This document shows, piece by piece, positions 17,323 through 26,415 of a stretch of DNA of 64,000 bases; position 1 is the stretch's first letter; each line of letters begins with the position of its first letter. The translations under genes and the position numbers were made by a program. Below the pieces are notes generated by a model. The model saw only the letters and a program-made list of their open reading frames with translations. It was not told where the DNA came from and made no database searches. Source of the DNA: Fodinibacter sp963730365. GTDB lineage: Bacteria; Actinomycetota; Actinomycetes; Actinomycetales; Dermatophilaceae. Where the stretch lies: the NCBI GenBank assembly GCA_963730365.1, contig CAVSRM010000003.1, forward strand, positions 186,001-250,000, written 5' to 3'.

Positions 17323-18942
17323 GTGTCGACCGCGCCCGCACCCCCTCCCGGTGCCGGTGACCCACCCCGCGCGGTGCTCCGCTGGCAGCCCGCCGTCGCG
17401 GCGCTGGCGGCGGCCGTCGTGGCGGCCGTCCTCGTCGTCCGGGGCACCTGGGGCCGGGGGCAGGTGCTCTTCCGCGACTACGTCGCCGTGCCCGTGCCGG
17501 CGCGACCCGACAGCCTCCTCCCCTCGACGGCCACCGAGCTGCGCGGCTGGCCCCTGGATGCCGTGACCTGGCTGCTCGCTCCCGTCGTGTCCCCGGGGGC
17601 TCAGCAGGCGCTCATGCTCGGCGGCGCACTCGTCCTCGCCGGGTGTGGCGCCGGCCTCCTCGTGAACAGGTTGGGACCGGCGGCGGCGGTGGCGGCGGCG
17701 GGCCTGGCCGTGTGGAACCCGTACGTCGCCGAGCGACTCCTGCTGGGCCAGCCGCCGACGCTGCTCGGGTACGCCGCGGTGCCGTGGGTCGCCCTCGCTG
17801 CTCGCGCGCCACTCGGTCTCGCCCCTCGCCTGCTGCTCCTGGCGCTCGCGGCGGCGCCGGCAGCGCTCACGCCGTGGGGTGGGGTGATGGCCCTGACCGT
17901 CGGCGCGGCCGCCACCCTGACCCGCCGGGACCGTGGCTGGCGTGACGCCCTCGCCGCCGCCGGAGTCGTGCTCGTGCTGTGCCTGCCCTGGGTCGTCCCG
18001 TCCCTGCTCGCGGGCGGTGTATCGGCCGACCCGGACGGGGCGCTGGCGTTCGCCCTGACCGACGACACCGGGTTGGGGGTGTTCGTCTCGGCTGCGATGG
18101 GGGGCGGGGTGTGGGCCGAGGCGGCTCAACCGCTGTCGCGGACCGACCCGGTGTCCCAGGCGGGGTCCCTCCTCGTCCTGGCGGGCGCAGGGATCGGCAT
18201 CGCCGCGCTGTGGCACACGAGGTCGCGGCGCCTGGGGATCGTCGCCCTTCTGGCGCTTCTCGGCCCTGCGGCCCTTGGGGCGGTGCTGTCGGGCCCGGCC
18301 GTGGGGCTCATGGCCGCCGCCCAAGCGGTACCGGGCATGGCGCTGGTGCGCGACCAGCACCGGATGCTGTTTCCCGGCGTGCTCGCAGCAGCCGTGCTCG
18401 TGGCGGTGGGCGTCGGGCTGGTCACCCGGTCGGCTGGGCGGGCCGCCGGCGGGGTTGCCGCAGCGGCGGCTCTCGCGGTGGCTGTCACGTCCGTGGTGGA
18501 CCTCCCCCGGGACGTGCGGGTTGCCTACCGCCCGGTGGACTACCCCGCGGGCTGGGGTCAGGTGGTGGAGGCGCTCGGTGCGGCCGGCGAGCCGCCCACG
18601 GTTCTGTCCCTGCCCTGGCAGCCGCTGCGCCGCACGGACTGGGCAGCCCCCCAGGCGTTCCTCGACCCCACGCCCCGGGCGGTCTCGGGCACCGTGCTGG
18701 TGAGCACGACCTTCACCGTCCGGCGGGACGGCGGGCTCGTGGTCGTCGACGACGCACCGCTGACCGCTGGTCCGGACTGGAGCCGGGGGGTGGTCACCGG
18801 CGCCAGCCTGCGCACCAACCACGTCACGCACGTGCTCGAGTGGCTGGGCACCCCCGGGGCGCTGGCGCAGGACCGGAGGGGGTGGACGCTCGTGGTCGAC
18901 ACCCCGGACTTCCGCCTGTGGGAGGTGTCCGCAGCGGTTTGA
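17323..18942 (+). CDS. GT-C-like polytopic membrane protein of the polysaccharide block
   Basis: 539 residues from GTG 17323, seven bases after a TAGGGT box. After a Pro/Ala-rich N-terminus there is one helix (about 24-43). Next comes an external loop with FRDYVAVPVP, then many helices to about residue 395. The C-terminal 145 residues are soluble (starting near VAYRPVDYP). The segment NPYVAERLLLGQPPTLLGYA between early helices, and the overall plan, resemble GT-C glycosyltransferases that use polyprenyl-phosphate sugars outside the membrane. I cannot assign a donor or acceptor. It may correspond to the uncharacterised membrane protein Rv0226c of the mycobacterial locus, but the 26,412-28,274 gene is another candidate for that. 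Confidence 0.65.
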   Translation: MSTAPAPPPGAGDPPRAVLRWQPAVAALAAAVVAAVLVVRGTWGRGQVLFRDYVAVPVPARPDSLLPSTATELRGWPLDAVTWLLAPVVSPGAQQALMLGGALVLAGCGAGLLVNRLGPAAAVAAAGLAVWNPYVAERLLLGQPPTLLGYAAVPWVALAARAPLGLAPRLLLLALAAAPAALTPWGGVMALTVGAAATLTRRDRGWRDALAAAGVVLVLCLPWVVPSLLAGGVSADPDGALAFALTDDTGLGVFVSAAMGGGVWAEAAQPLSRTDPVSQAGSLLVLAGAGIGIAALWHTRSRRLGIVALLALLGPAALGAVLSGPAVGLMAAAQAVPGMALVRDQHRMLFPGVLAAAVLVAVGVGLVTRSAGRAAGGVAAAAALAVAVTSVVDLPRDVRVAYRPVDYPAGWGQVVEALGAAGEPPTVLSLPWQPLRRTDWAAPQAFLDPTPRAVSGTVLVSTTFTVRRDGGLVVVDDAPLTAGPDWSRGVVTGASLRTNHVTHVLEWLGTPGALAQDRRGWTLVVDTPDFRLWEVSAAV

Positions 18943-18999
18943 GGGCCACGACTCGCGCAGTCGGTCCGACGGTTGTCCGCCAAAGCCTCCGGGACCGGC

Positions 19000-19005
19000 T
19001 ACCAT
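19000..19005 (+). promoter_or_regulatory. Predicted -10 box (TACCAT) of the DUF2613-like gene
   Basis: TACCAT lies 36 bases before ATG 19042, leaving a leader of about 29 bases that holds an agggaagg Shine-Dalgarno sequence (19023-19030). Confidence 0.35.
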
Positions 19006-19041
19006 GACTCGTACTGTCCAGTAGGGAAGGCCACGACGTCC

Positions 19042-19242
19042 ATGAGCGAGACCAGCACTGCCGCCGGCACCAACCGCAACGGGCTCATCATTCTCGTGGT
19101 GAGCCTTCTTGCCGGCCTCGGCATGTCCTTCGCGGCAGCCGCCACCATCGTCTCGACCAACGGTCCCCAGGACGGCACGGCCATCACCGAGGGCCAGGTG
19201 ACGTTGGTTCCCGCTGACGTCCTCCTCAACTACGGCGGCTGA
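19042..19242 (+). CDS. Small membrane protein resembling DUF2613
   Basis: 66 residues. The N-terminus is hydrophilic, followed by one hydrophobic helix with small residues (about 16-38, LIILVVSLLAGLGMSFAAAA), and then a short external tail ending VLLNYGG. Size, layout and the tail resemble the DUF2613 small secreted proteins such as Rv0236A, encoded beside aftD in mycobacteria. An AftD-like gene lies 2 kb downstream here, which supports the call. ATG 19042 was chosen because agggaagg precedes it by 11 bases and the longer in-frame sequence upstream looks non-coding. Its last 17 bases overlap the 3' end of the converging GT4 gene. The function of the family is unknown. Confidence 0.65.
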   Translation: MSETSTAAGTNRNGLIILVVSLLAGLGMSFAAAATIVSTNGPQDGTAITEGQVTLVPADVLLNYGG

Positions 19243-20386
19243 CGCCACCCGCCTCGACATCGTCGGTGCCGCCCTCCGGGGGTGACCCTGCGGCCCGGTC
19301 GCGTAGCACCTTCTCCCAGGCGAGCACGGTCCGGGACCACGTGAACTGTTCCGCGTGACGGACTGCAGCGTGCCCCAGACGGTCACGCTCCTCGGAACTG
19401 TCCAGGAGGCGCTCGACCACGCTCACCATCTCGTCGAGGTCGTCCACCAGGACTCCGGTCCGGGTGTCGACGATCGACTCGGACAGTCCGCCGGCGCCGC
19501 GGTAGGCCACCGTCGGGGTTCCGTGCGAGGCGGCCTCGACGACGCAGAGCCCCCAGCCCTCCTTGATGCTCGGTGCCAGGGCGACCCAGGCGCTGGCGAG
19601 CTCGGCGTGCTTGGTCCGCTCGTCGACGTGGCCGAGCAGGTCCACGCGTGAGGCCACTCCTGCGCGGGCGGCCTCCTCATGCACCTGCTCACTCCACCAG
19701 CCGTCGCCCACGACGCGCAGCCGAAGGTCGGGGTGGCGCTGTGCCAGCCGGGCCACGACGGCGATGGCGTGCTCGACGCGCTTGTGGGGCACGACCCTGC
19801 CGAGGACGACGATGCGCGGCTGTGGGTGCCGTGCGGTGTCCACGGCCAGCGGGGGCTCGGTGCCGTTGTGGATGACCGCCACCGACGCCCTCGGGACGCC
19901 CAGGTCGGTGAGCTCGTCCTTGGTGCGCTGCGACACGGCGACGTACTGCTGGCCCCGGAAGGCCCGCGGAGCCACCCGGGACTCGACGAACCAGCCGACC
20001 CGAGAGGCAACGGGACCGAAGACGATCGGCCACTGCTCCCGGTGGACGTGGTGCACGAGGACCACCACCGGTGTCGACGTGCGGAGCGATGCCCAGAAGG
20101 GGATGCCGTTCTGGGTGTCGACGATGACGTCGAAGGAACCCTCGGCACGCTCGAGCCGGGTGAGCCGGCGCACGGAGGCCGCGTAGACGCCCAGCCGCCC
20201 GCCCTGGCGGAGGACGCGCACGCCGTCGCGCAGCTCTTCGGCAGGCGCGCCCGGGTGCGCCGAGCACAGCAGCGTGACGTCGTGACCTGCCGCGGCGAGA
20301 CCCGCGCAGACGGTCTCGGCGTACTTCTCGGCGCCCCCGCCCTCGGGATGTGTAGAGTCACGCCAGTTCAAGAAGGCAATGCGCAC
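19226..20386 (-). CDS. GT4-family (GT-B fold) glycosyltransferase
   Basis: 386 residues, GTG start at 20386. The N-terminal acceptor half opens with AFLNWRDSTHPEGGGAEKYA, where the Gly-rich loop is typical of GT4 enzymes. The C-terminal donor half has VVLGRVVPHKRVEHAI and the EX7E element in KEGWGLCVVEAASHGTP, the site of retaining GT-B transferases. There are no membrane helices, so it is cytoplasmic and uses a nucleotide sugar. The family matches Rv0225 in the mycobacterial locus. A Shine-Dalgarno-like ggaaag (20395-20400, minus strand) and a TAACAT box (20422-20417) precede it. It diverges from the methyltransferase gene with 30 bases between starts. Confidence 0.85.
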   Translation of the reverse strand: MRIAFLNWRDSTHPEGGGAEKYAETVCAGLAAAGHDVTLLCSAHPGAPAEELRDGVRVLRQGGRLGVYAASVRRLTRLERAEGSFDVIVDTQNGIPFWASLRTSTPVVVLVHHVHREQWPIVFGPVASRVGWFVESRVAPRAFRGQQYVAVSQRTKDELTDLGVPRASVAVIHNGTEPPLAVDTARHPQPRIVVLGRVVPHKRVEHAIAVVARLAQRHPDLRLRVVGDGWWSEQVHEEAARAGVASRVDLLGHVDERTKHAELASAWVALAPSIKEGWGLCVVEAASHGTPTVAYRGAGGLSESIVDTRTGVLVDDLDEMVSVVERLLDSSEERDRLGHAAVRHAEQFTWSRTVLAWEKVLRDRAAGSPPEGGTDDVEAGGVSRRS

Positions 20387-20416
20387 GTGGTGCTCTTTCC
20401 AGACGACCGGAGACGG

Positions 20417-20422
20417 ATGTTA
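20417..20422 (-). promoter_or_regulatory. Predicted -10 box (TAACAT) of the GT4 gene
   Basis: On the minus strand TAACAT lies 30 bases before the GTG at 20386. The box overlaps the start codon of the divergent methyltransferase gene. Confidence 0.35.
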
Positions 20423-21190
20423 CAGCAGTCCTCCGCCCCCGACGGGGCGGTCCTGGAGAGGCCCACGGTCCGCCGCTCGCTCGCGCTGTTCGCCGCCTTT
20501 CGCGTCGAGCAGACTGACCCGGCACGGTTCTACGGGGCGCTGGCGGCCGACTCGGTGGCCATGCTCCGACGGTGGACCCCCCTGGATGGTGCCACCGTCG
20601 TCGACATCGGCGGGGGGCCCGGCTACTTCGCCGACGCCTTCGCGGGCGCGGGCGCACGGTACGCGGGAGTCGAGCCGGATGCCGGGGAGATGACGGCGCG
20701 CGGGGGCGTGACGGGCAACTCCCTGCGCGGGTCCGGGCTCGACCTGCCGCTGTCCTCGGCGAGCGTCGACGTGGCGTTCTCGAGCAACGTCCTCGAGCAC
20801 GTGCCGGACCCCGTGCGGATGGCCGAGGAGATGCTGCGGGTCGTCAGGCCCGGGGGCGTGGTCTTCATCTCGTGGACCCCGTGGCTCTCCCCGTGGGGTG
20901 GGCACGAGACCTCGCCCTGGCACTACGTCGGGGGTTCGCGGGCGGCCGACCGGTACGCCCGGCGCCACGGGCACCGGCCGAAGAACGACGTGGGGCGAAG
21001 CCTGTTCCCCTGTCCGGTCGGGCCCATGGTGAGGTGGGCTCGCCAGGTGGAGGCCGAGGGGCGCGGCACGGTGCTCGACATCCTGCCGCGCTACCACCCG
21101 TGGTGGGCCCACTGGGTGATGCGGGTGCCCGGGCTGCGCGAGGTCGTCAGCTGGAACGCAGTGGTCGTCATCCGCCCGGGGGAGGGGTGA
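20417..21190 (+). CDS. Class I SAM-dependent methyltransferase of the polysaccharide block
   Basis: 257 residues with a methyltransferase-11-type fold. Motif I is VVDIGGGPGYFADAF (61-75), the acidic end of strand 2 is VEPDAGEM, and the post-I region is VAFSSNVLEHVPDP followed by EEMLRVVRPGGVVFIS. It probably methylates a lipid, sugar or glycolipid of the envelope; the substrate is not predictable. It looks like the counterpart of Rv0224c. ATG 20417 is used; a GTG at 20387 is in frame but would sit directly against the divergent GT4 start. The stop overlaps the next gene as GTGA, so it is coupled to the AftD-like gene. Confidence 0.85.
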   Translation: MLQQSSAPDGAVLERPTVRRSLALFAAFRVEQTDPARFYGALAADSVAMLRRWTPLDGATVVDIGGGPGYFADAFAGAGARYAGVEPDAGEMTARGGVTGNSLRGSGLDLPLSSASVDVAFSSNVLEHVPDPVRMAEEMLRVVRPGGVVFISWTPWLSPWGGHETSPWHYVGGSRAADRYARRHGHRPKNDVGRSLFPCPVGPMVRWARQVEAEGRGTVLDILPRYHPWWAHWVMRVPGLREVVSWNAVVVIRPGEG

Positions 21191-24100
21191 GCGACACCCC
21201 GGATGCCGCGGCCGTGTGGCGCGGACGGCTCGACAAGGCCGTCCCCACCGCCTTCCTCGTCGCTCTCGCCTTCGTGCAGCGGCCCGGGTGGACCGCGGCC
21301 GACACCAAGCTCGACCTCGTGGTCGACCCGGGCGGCTTCCTCGCCAGGGCGCTGAGCCTGTGGGACCCGCTCGCCGCCGGCGGACAGCTGCAGAACCAGG
21401 CCTACGGCTACCTCTTCCCGATGGGGCCGTTCTTCTGGCTGGGCCACGCACTGAACCTGCCGGCCTGGGTCGTGCAACGCCTGTGGTGGGCGGTCGTCCT
21501 CGTGCTCGCCTATCACGGCACCCGGTTGGTGCTCGAGCGACTGGGCATCGGCACCGGCTGGTCGCGCGTCATCGGGGCCATGGCCTACGCACTGGCCCCC
21601 CGGATGGTGGTGGGCCTGGGCGCGATCAGCTCGGAGATCTGGCCGATGGCCCTCGCGCCGTGGGTGCTGCTTCCGCTGCTCTCGGTCGCGCCCGGCCGCG
21701 AGCGTCCGGCTGCCCTGCGATCCGGCGTGGCCGTGCTGCTGCTCGGGGCCGTGAACGCGGTGGCGTCGCTCGCCGTCCTCGTGCTCCCGTTCTGGTGGAT
21801 CATCACGCGGCGAGGAGCCGTCCGGTGGCGACTGCTGGCGTGGTGGTCCGGTGCCGTGGCACTGGCCACCGCGTGGTGGGTGGGGCCGCTGCTCCTGCTG
21901 GGCCGCTACAGTCCGCCCTTCCTGGGATGGATCGAGGACGCCAGGGTCACCACGGCCGTCGCGAGCGTCACGGAGGGCCTTCGGGGCACCACGCAGTGGA
22001 TCGCCGGCATCGGCGGTGCGCAGGATCCGGTGTGGCCCGCCGGCTGGCTCGTGCTCACTTCTCGCAACCTCGTCCTGTTCGGTCTCGTCGTCGTCCTGAC
22101 CGGTCTGCTCGGGATCGCCATGGCCCGTGGCCCGTGGGTGGGCTTCGCGCGCGGCGGACTGGTGTTGGGCCTGCTGTTCGTCACCTTCGGTCACATCGGA
22201 GGTGTTGCCGGGCCGTGGGCCGGGGCCGAGGCCGACCTGCTCGACGGTGTGCTCGCCCCCTTCCGCAATACCCACAAGTTCGAGCCGGTGCTCCGGCTGC
22301 CGCTTGCCCTGGGGGTGGCTCACGGACTGCCACTCTCCGTGGAGTGGCTGCGCCGGCGTCAGGCACCCTGGCCGCTCATCGCGCCGGCCGTGGTCGTGCT
22401 CGCGCTGATCGGGCAGACAGCGGCGCCCGCCTTCGTCGGCGTGATCCAGCGCGGGGAGTACCTCGCCGTGCCGGCGGCCTGGTCCGAGACCGCAACCTGG
22501 CTTGACGAGCACGACGACGGGGGCCGGGCCCTGCTGCTCCCCGGTGGCAACGCCCCGGCGAGGATCTGGGGGGAGCCGAAGGACGAGCCGCTGCAGCCCG
22601 TGGCGACCCAACCGTGGATCGTGCGGGACGCGGTTCCGCTGGGGTCGGCAGCAGCCACGCGCATCCTCGACGAGATCGAGCAGAGGGTGTCCCAAGGTCG
22701 TGGCGGCCCGGAGCTCCTCGCGATGCTCGAGAGCCTCGCGGTCACTCGGGTGGTGCTGGTGGGCGACCACCAGCGGCTTGCCTCACGGACCACCCCGCCG
22801 GTCGTCGTGCGTGCGGCGCTCGTCGCGAGCGGGGCGCGCTCCGTGGTCTCCTTCGGCGACGTCGTCGGGGGATCCACCGACGTGGCGACGGCCTCGGACT
22901 GGGGGCTCGACCGGCCGGTGCGCGAGATCGAGGTCTTCAGCGTCGACACCGGCGCCGGCATCGCCCCGACGGCTCTCGTCCCGCTGGCCGAGGTGCCCCG
23001 GTACGCCGGCGGCCCCGAGGGCATGGCCGCCGTGCCCGGGTCGCCTCCCGGTCTGTTCGCAGCGGACCCGGCATCCGATCTCGGTGGTGACCCCACCGGG
23101 CTGAGCACGGACACGCTCCAGCGGCGGCAGGCCAGCTTCGCCGCATCGACCGACCTCTATGGGCCGCTGCTCTCGGCCGACGAGGAGTATCCGTCGCCGC
23201 GGTCGGTGCACGACTACTGGCCGTATCCGCTCACCGAGGCCGATCCCGGCCTCACCGACCAGCAGACCGTGCGGGCCGACGACGGCGCGGCACGGGCCGA
23301 GGCGTCCTCGACCCTGGCCGATCCGGCGCTGGGGCAGGGTCGGGAGCTGGCCAGCGACGCCTGGCGGGCGTTCGACATCAGCGGCGCCACGGCGTGGCGC
23401 TCGTCTGGCTACGACCCCGAGGGGCAATGGGTCCAGGTCAGGTGGGCGGATCCGGTCGAGCTGCCGTCCGAGCTCACGCTCACCCTCGACACCGAGATCG
23501 GCGCGGATGCCGCCGCGGTCTCGATCACCACGGAGGCGGGCACGGTGCGCACTCCGGTCACCGCCCCCGACCTGGCCGGAGATGTCGATCCTGCCCGCTA
23601 CCGGGTGCCGGTGGGGGTGCCCCCCGGGGCCACGAGCAGCGTACGCCTGACGATCGAGGCGGTGCGGGACGATCGACCCACCGTCCGGGTGCGCGACCTG
23701 GGCGTTGGAGTCCTGCCCCGGGTGCTTCCCTTCGTGCGGCTGCCCCTGACGGTGGCGTCACCGCAGGTCATCAGCGTCCAGGCGAGCACCGACAGCAGGC
23801 CGGCGTGCTACCCCCTGTCGAGCGGTGTCCTGGCGTGCTCCCCCGACCGCAGCCGGGTCGGCGAGGAGGAGACCACCATGCGCCGAATCGTGAGCATCGG
23901 CGAGGACCGGACGTTCACCGGGCAGGGCACTGCCGCAGCCACCGGTAACGGAGCCGATGACCTCCTGCGGCGCCTCGACGACGTCCGGGCCACGGCGTCG
24001 AGCCGGTGGATCCAAGAGCCTGGAGTGTCGCCCGAACTGGCCGTCGACGGGGACCCTCGCACCTACTGGGCAGCCGACCCGGAGGATTCCCAGCCCGAGC

Positions 24101-25500
24101 TCACCCTGACCTGGCCGACGCCACGGACCGTGCGCGGGCTGCGGTTCAGCCTCGATGCCGACGCTGCCGGTCGGCGGCCCACGGAGGTGGACGTCACCGT
24201 GGAGGAACGGAGCTACCACCGGGTGCTCGACCGGGACGGGTCCATCTCGCTGCCCGAGGTGAGCACCCGCGGCCTCCAGCTGGTGATCACCGACGCCACG
24301 AGCCAGGACAGCCTCACCACAGCCGGCGAGTCACCGATGCCCGTTGTGGTCGGGGACGTCGCGCTCGAGGGAGACGCCTGGCCGCCGATCGGGCTGGACT
24401 CGCCCGTCGTCGTCCCGTGTGGCTTCGGGCCGACCGTGCAGGTGAACGGGGTGACGTTCCCGACCAGCGTGACGACGACCCGAGGGGCGGTCCTGGCTCG
24501 GGGCGACGCCCAGCTGGACATCTGCGAGGAGATGTCCCTCGCCGCAGGGGAGCAGCGCGTTCAGGTGCTCGCCTCACGGGAGTTCGCCGTGCGGTCCCTC
24601 CTCCTCGACCAGAGGGGACCGACCGGTGCTGTCGGCGTCGGCAGCACGGCCACCCCCCTTCGCGTGGTCCACTGGGACGCGACCGACCGATCCGTCGAGC
24701 TTGCTCGGACGGTGGAGGCCGATGGCCTGCTCGTCGTGCGCGAGAACGCCAACCCGGGATGGGTGGCTCGGCTCGGGGACGGACAGCTCCGCCCGGTGCG
24801 CGCCGACGGCTGGGCACAGGCGTGGGTCGTCCCGGCGGGATCGAGTGGGGTCGTGCACCTGACCTTCGAGCCGCAGGGCCCGTTCCAGGTCTCGCTCGTC
24901 CTGGGGGCGATGCTCGCGCTGGTACTTGTCGGGCTGGCCGTGGCGACACGGGGCGGTTCACGGGGCCCGGTGCTCGCCGAGACCCGGTTGCCCACGCTCG
25001 GCCGCGGGCTGGCCCTCGCCGCGGTCGTGGCCGTCGGCGGCGTCGTCGGTGCCCTTGCCTCGGCGCTGGCGCTCGCTGCGCGCCGGGTCAGGGCCGGGAT
25101 CGTCCTCGCCGTCGGCTCGCTGCTCGCACTCGTCTGGGTCGGCTGGGCGCTGTTGCGACCGTGGCCCTCCGGCAGCACGAACCGCGACATCGTGTCAGGA
25201 GGGTTGGCGCTCCTGCTCGTGGCGATCGTCACGACGTGGTCCGGGGGCGGGGCCACCGATGCCCCCACCGGTGCGACGTCGGGCCCAGGCCTGGATGGGC
25301 GCCTCGAGGAGGTACCAGCTCAGGGAGGCGATGAGGAGCGACGCGCTGAGCGTGAGCACGACGGTGATCCAGAAGCCCGAGTCGAAGAGGCCGAGTCCCA
25401 GGATCCGGCGAACGGCGAACATGACGGGCAGGTGCCAGAGGAACAAGCCGTAGCTCACGGTGCCGACGTACGTGAGCACCGGGTGGGCGAGCACCCGTGA
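21187..25500 (+). CDS. AftD-like alpha-(1->3)-arabinofuranosyltransferase, giant GT-C protein
   Basis: 1,437 residues from a GTG overlapping the methyltransferase stop. An N-terminal GT-C membrane domain (about 15-440) has helices and an external loop with DTKLDLVVDP. A large extracytoplasmic part follows, with two discoidin-like (F5/8 type C) carbohydrate-binding stretches at about 700-840 and 925-1060; the second has ATASSRW and VDGDPRTYWAA. The final helices are at about 1237-1355. This plan and length fit AftD (Rv0236c), which adds arabinofuranose branches in arabinogalactan and lipoarabinomannan using decaprenyl-phospho-arabinose. The sugar used here is not proven. The last 83 residues (after about 1354) are charged and lie antisense to the acyltransferase gene, with an overlap of 306 bases. 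Confidence 0.8.
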   Translation: MSDTPDAAAVWRGRLDKAVPTAFLVALAFVQRPGWTAADTKLDLVVDPGGFLARALSLWDPLAAGGQLQNQAYGYLFPMGPFFWLGHALNLPAWVVQRLWWAVVLVLAYHGTRLVLERLGIGTGWSRVIGAMAYALAPRMVVGLGAISSEIWPMALAPWVLLPLLSVAPGRERPAALRSGVAVLLLGAVNAVASLAVLVLPFWWIITRRGAVRWRLLAWWSGAVALATAWWVGPLLLLGRYSPPFLGWIEDARVTTAVASVTEGLRGTTQWIAGIGGAQDPVWPAGWLVLTSRNLVLFGLVVVLTGLLGIAMARGPWVGFARGGLVLGLLFVTFGHIGGVAGPWAGAEADLLDGVLAPFRNTHKFEPVLRLPLALGVAHGLPLSVEWLRRRQAPWPLIAPAVVVLALIGQTAAPAFVGVIQRGEYLAVPAAWSETATWLDEHDDGGRALLLPGGNAPARIWGEPKDEPLQPVATQPWIVRDAVPLGSAAATRILDEIEQRVSQGRGGPELLAMLESLAVTRVVLVGDHQRLASRTTPPVVVRAALVASGARSVVSFGDVVGGSTDVATASDWGLDRPVREIEVFSVDTGAGIAPTALVPLAEVPRYAGGPEGMAAVPGSPPGLFAADPASDLGGDPTGLSTDTLQRRQASFAASTDLYGPLLSADEEYPSPRSVHDYWPYPLTEADPGLTDQQTVRADDGAARAEASSTLADPALGQGRELASDAWRAFDISGATAWRSSGYDPEGQWVQVRWADPVELPSELTLTLDTEIGADAAAVSITTEAGTVRTPVTAPDLAGDVDPARYRVPVGVPPGATSSVRLTIEAVRDDRPTVRVRDLGVGVLPRVLPFVRLPLTVASPQVISVQASTDSRPACYPLSSGVLACSPDRSRVGEEETTMRRIVSIGEDRTFTGQGTAAATGNGADDLLRRLDDVRATASSRWIQEPGVSPELAVDGDPRTYWAADPEDSQPELTLTWPTPRTVRGLRFSLDADAAGRRPTEVDVTVEERSYHRVLDRDGSISLPEVSTRGLQLVITDATSQDSLTTAGESPMPVVVGDVALEGDAWPPIGLDSPVVVPCGFGPTVQVNGVTFPTSVTTTRGAVLARGDAQLDICEEMSLAAGEQRVQVLASREFAVRSLLLDQRGPTGAVGVGSTATPLRVVHWDATDRSVELARTVEADGLLVVRENANPGWVARLGDGQLRPVRADGWAQAWVVPAGSSGVVHLTFEPQGPFQVSLVLGAMLALVLVGLAVATRGGSRGPVLAETRLPTLGRGLALAAVVAVGGVVGALASALALAARRVRAGIVLAVGSLLALVWVGWALLRPWPSGSTNRDIVSGGLALLLVAIVTTWSGGGATDAPTGATSGPGLDGRLEEVPAQGGDEERRAEREHDGDPEARVEEAESQDPANGEHDGQVPEEQAVAHGADVREHRVGEHP

Positions 25501-26415
25501 CACGAGTGTGTGCGCCCCCAGCGCGGACGGAATGACGACGAGGGCCGCCACGAGGGTGTACCCCAGGTGCTTGAAGGACTCCGCCCCCGCAGTAGGGAAG
25601 GCCAAGTCGTAGGGACCGGCCGCGCGCGTCGTCAGCACCCAGAAGACGCAGGCCGCCAAGCCGTACAGGTGCCACGGCACTGCTCTGACGACACCGGCCA
25701 CCGGGCGGCGGAGGCTCTCGTCCGAGGTGATGACCGCCAGCACCATCCCGACGACGAACCAGTCGGCGACGGCCGGGAGGGTGCGGGCCCACGAGAAGCC
25801 CTCCGGCAGCAGGCCGAAGCCCACGGCCGCCCGAAACAGCCACGAACCGCAGGCGACACCCAGGAGCGCCATGAGATGCCGCCGTGGCCCTCCGCGTGCC
25901 GCGATCCTCGCGAGGAGGAGAGCGAGGAACGGGAGGGCGATGTAGAACATCACCTCGGTCGACAGGCTCCACAGCTGGGACAGCCCGGGGATGTCCCACT
26001 GCATTCGCAGGCTCTGCAGCTGGAGGAGGTTGGCGACCCACACGGTGCTTCCGGCAGTCCGAGACTCGGGTACCAGCACCAAGGTGCCGAGCAACACCGC
26101 CAGCCAGGCGGGGACGAGCCGTGCTGCTCGCCGGATGGCGTAGGAGCGGCGATCCGGGGGAGGGTCGCCGAGGACGAGCCGCCGCGCGTGGGGGCGGTAG
26201 AGGAGCAGGCCGCTGAGCACGAAGAAGACGGCGACGCCGATGTCCATCCTTGCCAGGAAGCCGGGCAGGATCGAGCGGCTCGTCGCTCCCGAGAGGAACC
26301 CCGCATGCGTCAGGAGGACGGCCACGGCAGCAAGGGCACGCAGCCCCTCGAGCTCGAGAAGGTAGTGGGCGCCCGGAGCCGAGCGCGGTGGCGCGGTGAT
26401 GGTCGTGGAGCTCAC
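25195..26415 (-). CDS. Acyltransferase 3 family membrane protein
   Basis: 406 residues with about ten membrane helices. The family signature is at the N-terminus (LLELEGLRALAAVAVLLTHAGF): the Arg and the His at the end of the first helix are the key residues of the acyltransferase 3/OafA group, which O-acylates sugars on the envelope. The last helix ends with WYLLEAPIQAW, the usual family end, so the C-terminus is probably real. It matches the type of Rv0228 in the mycobacterial locus. Its start overlaps the stop of the upstream GT-C-like gene by 4 bases (ATGA), so the two are coupled. Its 3' 306 bases overlap the AftD-like gene on the other strand. Confidence 0.85.
   Translation of the reverse strand: MSSTTITAPPRSAPGAHYLLELEGLRALAAVAVLLTHAGFLSGATSRSILPGFLARMDIGVAVFFVLSGLLLYRPHARRLVLGDPPPDRRSYAIRRAARLVPAWLAVLLGTLVLVPESRTAGSTVWVANLLQLQSLRMQWDIPGLSQLWSLSTEVMFYIALPFLALLLARIAARGGPRRHLMALLGVACGSWLFRAAVGFGLLPEGFSWARTLPAVADWFVVGMVLAVITSDESLRRPVAGVVRAVPWHLYGLAACVFWVLTTRAAGPYDLAFPTAGAESFKHLGYTLVAALVVIPSALGAHTLVSRVLAHPVLTYVGTVSYGLFLWHLPVMFAVRRILGLGLFDSGFWITVVLTLSASLLIASLSWYLLEAPIQAWARRRTGGGIGGPAPGPRRDDRHEQERQPS

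Noticed and set aside
17272..19386. A 704-codon minus-strand frame
   Set aside because: A His/Arg-rich shadow of the GT-C-like gene at 17,323. No domain was recognised.
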